A DNA stretch of 64,000 nt from PALSA-1296 sp038210275 (GTDB lineage Bacteria > Bacteroidota > Ignavibacteria > Palsa-1295). The position numbers and the translations under genes are program-made. The DNA lies in assembly GCA_038210275.1 (NCBI GenBank), contig JBBQWV010000003.1, forward strand, positions 197,398 to 261,397. The letters are read 5' to 3'. The notes beneath the pieces were generated by a model that was not told the origin of the DNA, ran no database searches, and saw only the letters and a program-made list of their open reading frames with translations. Positions 58,476-64,000 of this stretch are shown one piece after another (position 1 is the first letter of the stretch; each line of letters starts with the position of its first letter).

Positions 58476-60275
58476 GTGCGTTACCGATGGAATCTTGCTC
58501 AGAGAACTGAGGGAGATATTGAGGCAGCACGCAGTTTATCACAATCGATCAATGTTCCGGAAAGTATAGCATCTATTCTTGTTTCTCGTGGAATAAATAC
58601 GTTCGATGAAGCGAAAACCTTCTTTCGTCCGTCATTAGATTTATTACATTCGCCGCAGTTAATGTCCGATATGGGCATTGCGACAGATCGCGTCAGATCA
58701 GCCATTACTAATGGCGAGTTGATCGCAGTCTATGGCGATTATGATGTCGATGGCACTACGAGTACAGCGATGCTGACAATGTTTTTGCGATCAATTGGGG
58801 CAAACGTTGCGTATCATATCCCGAATAGGTTTACCGAAGGGTACGGTCTGACGACAATAAGTCTCGACCGTCTTTTTAACGACGTTCAAGGTAAACCAAA
58901 ACTTCTCATCTCAATTGATTGTGGTATTACTGCTATCGACGCTGTGGCGTATGCTCGCAGTAAAGATGTTGATGTCATTATCTGTGATCATCACGAACCA
59001 ACCGATACCCTTCCCAATGCCAATGCAATTCTCAATCCGATAAAGCCGGGGTGTGATTATCCCTACAAACATCTTTGTGGATGTGGAGTAGGATTTAAAC
59101 TCGTACAATCACTTGCTGAATCTTACGGAAAAAAAGAAGCGGCGTATGAATATCTGGATTTTGTAGCACTTGCAAGCTCTGCCGATATCGTTTCTCTTCA
59201 AGGCGAAAATAGAATTCTGGTTTATTATGGTTTGGAGCGTTTAAATAAAGATCCTCGTCCCGGCATTAAAGCCCTGATCGACGGAGCAAATCTTAAACAA
59301 GGAAAAATCACTACGACGCAGATCGTCTTTGGTTTAGCTCCGCGCATTAATGCTGCGGGCAGACTTGGTGAAGGAAGCCGTTCAGTAGAATTGCTGATGG
59401 CAGTAACCGCCGATGAAGCGCTGCATTCAGCAGCAGTACTTGAACTTGAAAATATTAATCGCCGCAAGATCGACGAAGAAGCATTCTTCGAAGCTGTCGT
59501 ACTTGTTGATGAAATGCTTGACCGCGAACGCGACAGAATTATTGTATTACATAATGCGACATGGCATGCAGGAGTGATAGGTATTGTTGCATCACGTCTT
59601 GTCGAAAAATATCATCTACCTGTTGTTCTTATGACAACGATAGATGGCGTTGCAAAAGGAAGCGCTCGATCTATCATCGGATTTGATATTCATTCTGCTC
59701 TCAAACGCTGCGAAGATAAACTCATCACTTTCGGTGGTCATAAATATGCTGCAGGAGTTTCGATGAAGCCTGAACGTGTTGATGAATTACGTCAGGCAAT
59801 AAATCTTGTTGCACAGGAAATGGTAAGTGACTCCATGCTTCAACGAGAGCTTGTCATTGATGCAACAATAGATCTTGGCGAACTGAATCCAAAATATTTT
59901 GCTGTCATCCGACAGCTTGCTCCATTTGGACCTGATAATATGCGTCCGCTATTTTATTCGAAGGATGTTCAGATAGTAGGTACTCCACGAATCGTCGGAA
60001 AAGGTATTCCCCATCTCAAAGCAAATGTCCGTTCAAAAAATCGAATTGACTACGAAGCCTTTAAAGCAAATCGTACCGATACGAATCCAAATACAATTCC
60101 GTTCAATCTTGGCGGTAATCCGATAGATGCTATCGGATTCGGTCTTGGAAAACGTATTGAGGAACTTGGCACAGGTAGAAAGCTTCGAGATGATATGGAG
60201 GTGATATTTGCACTTGATGAAAACGAGTTCAATGGGAAGACGACGCCGCAGTTAGTCATAAAAGACTTTAAGTAA
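58476..60275 (+). CDS. recJ: Single-stranded-DNA-specific exonuclease RecJ
   Basis: 599 residues from a GTG start. DHH-family nuclease: motif I YGDYDVDGTTSTAML (Asp88, Asp90, Asp92), LISIDCGITA, CDHHEPTD (motif III), HLCGCGVGFKL and FALAS-type VALASSADIVSLQGENR, then DHHA1 domain GGHKYAAGVSM, and the C-terminal OB-fold (GTPRIVGKGIPHLKANVR). It degrades single-stranded DNA 5' to 3' in recombination and mismatch repair. Followed after three bases by the YebC-family gene. Confidence 0.95.
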   Translation: MRYRWNLAQRTEGDIEAARSLSQSINVPESIASILVSRGINTFDEAKTFFRPSLDLLHSPQLMSDMGIATDRVRSAITNGELIAVYGDYDVDGTTSTAMLTMFLRSIGANVAYHIPNRFTEGYGLTTISLDRLFNDVQGKPKLLISIDCGITAIDAVAYARSKDVDVIICDHHEPTDTLPNANAILNPIKPGCDYPYKHLCGCGVGFKLVQSLAESYGKKEAAYEYLDFVALASSADIVSLQGENRILVYYGLERLNKDPRPGIKALIDGANLKQGKITTTQIVFGLAPRINAAGRLGEGSRSVELLMAVTADEALHSAAVLELENINRRKIDEEAFFEAVVLVDEMLDRERDRIIVLHNATWHAGVIGIVASRLVEKYHLPVVLMTTIDGVAKGSARSIIGFDIHSALKRCEDKLITFGGHKYAAGVSMKPERVDELRQAINLVAQEMVSDSMLQRELVIDATIDLGELNPKYFAVIRQLAPFGPDNMRPLFYSKDVQIVGTPRIVGKGIPHLKANVRSKNRIDYEAFKANRTDTNPNTIPFNLGGNPIDAIGFGLGKRIEELGTGRKLRDDMEVIFALDENEFNGKTTPQLVIKDFK

Positions 60276-60278
60276 TTT

Positions 60279-61004
60279 ATGTCTGGGCATAGTAAATGGT
60301 CACAGATTAAGAGAAAGAAAGCTGTCACTGACGGAAAACGCGGGCAGATGTTTACCCGGCTGGGTAAAGAGATCGCTATTTCTGCCAGACTTGGCGGCTC
60401 AGATCCTGAAGGAAATGCAAGGCTTCGTTTGGCGATCGAACGTGCCCGAAAAAGCTCAATGCCGAATGATAATATTAAAAGAGCGATTGCAAGAGGTTCC
60501 GGTGCGGAGGGCTCTGCAGCATTCGAAGAACTTACTTATGAAGGGTATGGTCCCGGCGGAGTAGCAATTATGATCGAGGCAGCGACAGATAATCGTAATC
60601 GTACCATTGCAGAGATGCGCCATATCCTCACCAAACATGGTGGCAATATCGGTGAAAGTGGATCAGTCGGTTGGATGTTTTCCAAAAAAGGAATTATCGT
60701 TATTCCAAAAGCGGGACAAGAAGAAGATAAAATTCTTACGATTGCACTCGAAGCCGGAGCTGATGATTTGATAACCGGTGACCCGGAATATTTCGAAATT
60801 CAGACTTCACCTGAACAATTCGAAAATGTTTTAAAATCTATTAATGAAGCAAGTCTTCCTGTTGAAGAAGATAAAGTTGGTCTTATCGCTTCAACACAAG
60901 TTAAAGTCGAAAACGAAGAAGCCGAAAAACTGATGAAGCTGCTTGAAATGCTTGAAGAGAACGAGGATGTGCAGAATGTATATTCGAATGCAGAGTTTGC
61001 TTAA
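60279..61004 (+). CDS. yebC: YebC/PmpR/TACO1-family protein
   Basis: 241 residues. The N-terminus SGHSKWSQIKRKKAVTDGKR and the following FTRLGKEIAISARLGGSDP are nearly invariant in this family; IMIEAATDNRNRTIAEMRH and GGNIGESGSVGWMFSKKG also fit. Members act as transcriptional regulators in some bacteria and as translation factors relieving ribosome stalls in others. The gene follows recJ after three bases and meets the convergent epimerase gene end-to-end. Confidence 0.95.
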   Translation: MSGHSKWSQIKRKKAVTDGKRGQMFTRLGKEIAISARLGGSDPEGNARLRLAIERARKSSMPNDNIKRAIARGSGAEGSAAFEELTYEGYGPGGVAIMIEAATDNRNRTIAEMRHILTKHGGNIGESGSVGWMFSKKGIIVIPKAGQEEDKILTIALEAGADDLITGDPEYFEIQTSPEQFENVLKSINEASLPVEEDKVGLIASTQVKVENEEAEKLMKLLEMLEENEDVQNVYSNAEFA

Positions 61005-61886
61005 TTATAGCATACTTTTCAAAGCTGCTTCTAATTCTATCTGTTCAAATTTGAATCCTGAATCATTAAGTTTTTTGGGAATGACTTTCTGACCGTCGAG
61101 TAATAACTCCTGCCCCATTTCACCGAATATCAACTTTACAGCAATTGATGGAAGTGGGAATATTGCCGGGCGATGAAGCACTTTTCCTAACGTTTTTACG
61201 AATGTTTTATTTGTAACAGGGCTAGATGAGACTCCATTTATAGCGCCTTTAATTCCGTTAGTTTCAATTGAATATTGGTATATCCTAAGAAGATCATTAA
61301 GCGTTATCCAACTCCACCATTGCTTTCCCGAGCCAACAACACCGCCGACTCCGATTTTAAAGGGAAAGAGCAATTGTTTCAACGCCCCGCCTTCTGGACT
61401 CAATACCAATCCTGTACGAACATTGACGACTCGAATCCCCGTTTGTTGAATTGGCTTTGTCGCTGCTTCCCAAGCTTTGCATACTTCGGCAAGAAATCCT
61501 GTTCCGGCGGAGCTATCCTCAGTTAATTCTTCATTATTGCGATTCCCATAAAAACCAATAGCTGACGAGCAAATAAATGCCTTCGGGGGATTTTTAAGTT
61601 TAGAAATACATTCGGCAAGAAATCGGGTTGATATAATCCGACTATCCAATATCTTTTTTTTCTTTGCATTTGTCCATCTGCCGTTGATAGATTCACCGGA
61701 TAAATGTACGAATGCATCATATCCTTCCAGTCGCGAAATATCTACTTCACTTTTATAAGGATCCCATAATAATCCAGGATTGTGAGATGAGCGCACTAAA
61801 CGAGTCACTTCATGACCTGAAGCAATAAGCTTTGGAATAAGTCTTGAACCAATAAAACCTGTTGAACCGGAAATAAGTATTTTCAT
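61005..61886 (-). CDS. TIGR01777-family NAD(P)-dependent epimerase (YfcH-like)
   Basis: The ATG at 61886 puts the nucleotide motif at the N-terminus (MKILISGSTGFIGSRLIPKL) and gives 293 residues, the normal size; an in-frame ATG 29 codons upstream would add an unsupported extension. Further motifs: VHLSGESINGRW, ICSSAIGFYGNR, VVNVRTGLVLSPEGGALKQL and WSWITLNDLLRIYQ, then GAINGVSSSPVTNKTF, all typical of TIGR01777 (SDR39U1) proteins. The substrate is unknown. Its 3' end abuts the YebC-family gene without overlap. Confidence 0.9.
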   Translation of the reverse strand: MKILISGSTGFIGSRLIPKLIASGHEVTRLVRSSHNPGLLWDPYKSEVDISRLEGYDAFVHLSGESINGRWTNAKKKKILDSRIISTRFLAECISKLKNPPKAFICSSAIGFYGNRNNEELTEDSSAGTGFLAEVCKAWEAATKPIQQTGIRVVNVRTGLVLSPEGGALKQLLFPFKIGVGGVVGSGKQWWSWITLNDLLRIYQYSIETNGIKGAINGVSSSPVTNKTFVKTLGKVLHRPAIFPLPSIAVKLIFGEMGQELLLDGQKVIPKKLNDSGFKFEQIELEAALKSML

Positions 61887-62065
61887 ACTTACTAAACAAT
61901 ATTTGGTTATGATCAGTTTTTTACTCAACTCCAAGGAAGATAGAAGTTCTGTTGATATAGGTGGTTTTGCCATAACAATATAGAAAAAGGCGTATTTTTG
62001 TAGTAAGTTTATGCCTACTGAGGAATCGGAGGATAGACTGTTTACACAACAAATTCTAATAAATC

Positions 62066-63628
62066 ATGAAATTTACTTTTACAATTGTATTCCTGATATT
62101 AGCTTTTTTCATAACCGAAGAAGCTTCCGCTCAAATTTGGGTTCGTTATAATGTCGCGAACTCCCAAATTGTTTCTGACCATGTTTCCACGATAGCTTTT
62201 GACGGAAATGGGAATAATTGGATCGGCACTTTAGACAGTGGGTTGGTAAAATTTGACGGTACAACATGGACAAACCTCACCTCAAATATAAATCAAGTCG
62301 GTGTTTTAGCACTTGCAACCTTGGGCAGTAATTTATGGGTTGCAACAGGCAATGGAGGTGGATTGCAAAAGTTCGACGGCACCACATGGTCAAGTGTTGC
62401 ACCCAATTCCCATGCTGAGTATACCAATGCACTAGCAACAGATAATTTAGGGCAGCTCTGGGATGGAAACGACGCTGGTTTAAGTGTCTTACGGACATCG
62501 GGAACATGGAACACGTTTTTAAGCGCTCAAACAAATACACATCTCCCTTCTGATAATATAAGCGCTGTAACCGTAGATAATTCAGGAAATATTTATGCGG
62601 GTTTTACCTTTCAGTTTGGTATTGTTAAGCTTAATGGATCTAGCGGTGATGGCACATTGATAAGTAAAGATGCTTACCCTACTTTCCCTGACGACTATGT
62701 AACTTCTATTGCAATCGATTGGGGTGGAAATATATGGGCAGCTACAAAAACAAGCGGAGTTGTCAAAGTTTCAGGCTCCAACGCAACAGTATATTCACAA
62801 TCAACTGATGCAACATTCATTGACGACGTTGTCAATACGGTAACTGTTGATGGTTGCGGTCATGTTTGGATCGGCACATTACATGGTGCGGCAATGTATG
62901 ACGGCAGCAAATGGACTCAGTATAATAAAGCAAATTCTCAGTTGCCAAATGACACTGTTTATTATATTGGAGTTGACGGTCCCGGTCACATTTGGTTTTG
63001 CACAAATGGTGGGCTTGAAGAATTTAAACCACTTCCTCAAAAAATCGACCTTCAGCTTCCAACAAATGCTTCGATCGTCACGGCTGACAGCACTAACTTA
63101 AAGTGGTATTTTGATTGCCCCGGTATTACGAAATACTGGGTGGAGATAGCTGACAACCCTACCTTTACAAATTCAAAAGTCGATACTACAAGCGCAACTT
63201 TAATCCAAAATGCAAGTCTTTGGGATACGGGACTTGTCAACCATTCCACATATTATTGGAAGGTAAAAGCATTGAATGACGCAGGATGGAGCACTTTTAG
63301 TGAAACCTGGAGCTTTGCCGTAAATATTCCCCCATCTGCAGTAAAAGAATCATCCGATGCAGGATTTATTCTCGAGCAAAACTATCCGAACCCATTTGCT
63401 GCGGCAACTACTATCAAAATATATGTTCCGAATCACGCGACTTTATCGTTGAAAGTATTCGATGAATTAGGACGTGTAGCAGCAACGATCATTCAAGGTG
63501 AGTTTGAAAAAGGTGAGTATTCAATTCCATTCGACCTCACATCACATAATTTACAAAGCGGTGCATATTTCTATACCCTGCAAAGTGGAAACACAACTTT
63601 ACAGCGTGCAATGCAGGTGATCCATTAA
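62066..63628 (+). CDS. T9SS-secreted protein with beta-propeller repeats and a fibronectin-like domain
   Basis: 520 residues. Signal peptide ending near EASAQ. Residues 25-330 hold propeller repeats of the two-component-regulator type (NNWIGTLDSGLVKFDGTTW, HVWIGTLHGAAMYDGSKW, HIWFCTNGGLEEF). Residues about 335-430 form a fibronectin-III-like domain (KYWVEIADNPTFTN, YYWKVKALNDAGWSTFS). The last 85 residues are a type IX secretion sorting domain beginning ILEQNYPNPFAAATTIKI and ending with TLQSGNTTLQRAMQV. It is therefore exported to the surface or medium by T9SS. A TATTTTTG -7 box lies at 61993-62000, with TTTG 23 bases upstream, wider than usual. A terminator follows. Confidence 0.9.
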   Translation: MKFTFTIVFLILAFFITEEASAQIWVRYNVANSQIVSDHVSTIAFDGNGNNWIGTLDSGLVKFDGTTWTNLTSNINQVGVLALATLGSNLWVATGNGGGLQKFDGTTWSSVAPNSHAEYTNALATDNLGQLWDGNDAGLSVLRTSGTWNTFLSAQTNTHLPSDNISAVTVDNSGNIYAGFTFQFGIVKLNGSSGDGTLISKDAYPTFPDDYVTSIAIDWGGNIWAATKTSGVVKVSGSNATVYSQSTDATFIDDVVNTVTVDGCGHVWIGTLHGAAMYDGSKWTQYNKANSQLPNDTVYYIGVDGPGHIWFCTNGGLEEFKPLPQKIDLQLPTNASIVTADSTNLKWYFDCPGITKYWVEIADNPTFTNSKVDTTSATLIQNASLWDTGLVNHSTYYWKVKALNDAGWSTFSETWSFAVNIPPSAVKESSDAGFILEQNYPNPFAAATTIKIYVPNHATLSLKVFDELGRVAATIIQGEFEKGEYSIPFDLTSHNLQSGAYFYTLQSGNTTLQRAMQVIH

Positions 63629-63643
63629 AATTTGGGATCTAAT

Positions 63644-63688
63644 AAAAAGGGTTGATGAAAAGTATAATCTTCTCATCAACCCTTTTTT
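63644..63688. terminator. Bidirectional intrinsic terminator
   Basis: AAAAAGGGTTGATGA (63644-63658) pairs with TCATCAACCCTTTTT (63673-63687), 15 pairs with a 14-base loop. Serves the T9SS protein gene and, on the other strand, tmRNA. Confidence 0.85.
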
Positions 63689-63704
63689 ATATCTGTTAAA
63701 CTTG

Positions 63705-64000
63705 TGGAGGTGAGGGGAATTGAACCCCTGTCCGAAAAGCACGTACCGTAGCGTCTACGCACGTATCCTCTTGTTATTTAATGATGGATGCCATAGCAAG
63801 AGGCAACCGACATTCATCATCGCTCTTCCTTTTTACGATCATGCGCGAAAAACGTTCAGCATGAAAGAGACCGAACATACGACTCCTGTGATCAAAACTC
63901 GCTCGTTCTAATGAGTTTTGCAGAAGGGCACCCTCTCTCCGAAGAGAGAAACAGCGTCAACGCGGTACTAGCCCGCGGAGCTTAGGCAGCCATAGCATAG
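63705..64000 (-). ncRNA. ssrA: Transfer-messenger RNA, 3' part (runs off the window)
   Basis: The minus strand ends with the tRNA-like T-arm and acceptor GGACAGGGGTTCAATTCC then CCTCACCTCCA, as in tmRNA; CCA is not encoded. Near the window edge the frame TAT GCT ATG GCT GCC TAA (63979-63996 region) gives a proteolysis tag ending YAMAA, matching the usual (A)LAA-type degron. Pseudoknot-like stem sequences lie between the tag and the 3' domain (for example TCTCTCTTC/GAAGAGAGA-type arms near 63936-63955). The 5' end and the start of the tag are beyond 64000. Confidence 0.92.

Noticed and set aside
63720..63911. 63-residue plus-strand frame
   Set aside because: Lies inside tmRNA on the opposite strand.

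Overview
The window reads as an ordinary bacterial chromosome segment of moderate-to-low G+C from the Bacteroidota/Chlorobi/Ignavibacteria side of the FCB group. Grounds: a type IX secretion C-terminal sorting signal (LEQNYPNPF, gene at 62066), several promoters of the Bacteroidota form TTTG-N19/20-TAnnTTTG rather than the E. coli form, few clear Shine-Dalgarno sites, and many signal-peptide or lipobox proteins with DUF4397, BNR or propeller repeats. The assignment to phylum is inference; no rRNA is present. RNA genes seen are tRNA-Thr(CGU), tRNA-Phe(GAA) and the 3' part of tmRNA.

Layout. 1-10.1 kb: truncated secreted BNR-type protein, an acyl-CoA carboxyltransferase, a DUF4397 lipoprotein, a two-lipoyl-domain 2-oxoacid dehydrogenase E2, a membrane metallophosphoesterase and gyrA. 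10.3-12.7 kb: tRNA-Thr, an AT-rich DUF4238 gene split by a frameshift at an A7 run, and 1.1 kb without a convincing gene that holds palindromic repeats and one very good promoter. 12.7-20.5 kb (all minus): secreted unknown, Nudix hydrolase, ndk, rhodanese, sucD, a divergent NRAMP transporter and a secreted tripeptidyl-peptidase-II-like subtilase. 20.6-34.2 kb: tRNA-Phe, an oligopeptide-binding lipoprotein, aspartate kinase, a lipoprotein, an AtuA-like pair, an aquaglyceroporin-arsC pair, a PfkB kinase, E1 alpha, prolyl aminopeptidase, a HAD hydrolase, an EamA transporter and a large membrane protein. 34.2-44.9 kb (minus): Omp85-family protein, DUF2795, OppC/OppB-like permeases and a tight run secD-secF-STAS-purA-hldD.

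45-54.3 kb is the most unusual part: four consecutive minus-strand secreted proteins built from phage-tail-fibre-like repeat phrases (V-L-x-I-V-G-T-T-P-T-W and similar), one of 1139 residues made from three shuffled module types. It is preceded by a strong promoter about 575 bases upstream of the first start and followed by two nearly identical 90-base structured elements spaced 360 bases apart. Next to it is a short gene-free interval with a consensus promoter and a strong terminator, a candidate small RNA.

54.3-64 kb: a three-gene operon (KduD-like dehydrogenase, IolB/KduI-like isomerase, RraA-like aldolase) that looks like uronate or inositol-type sugar-acid catabolism; then ABC1 kinase, recJ and a YebC-family gene on the plus strand, a TIGR01777 epimerase, a T9SS-secreted propeller protein and tmRNA. 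Functionally the window mixes housekeeping (gyrA, purA, ndk, sucD, secDF, recJ, hldD) with envelope and secreted proteins and a few accessory loci (arsenic, DUF4238, fibre-like cluster).
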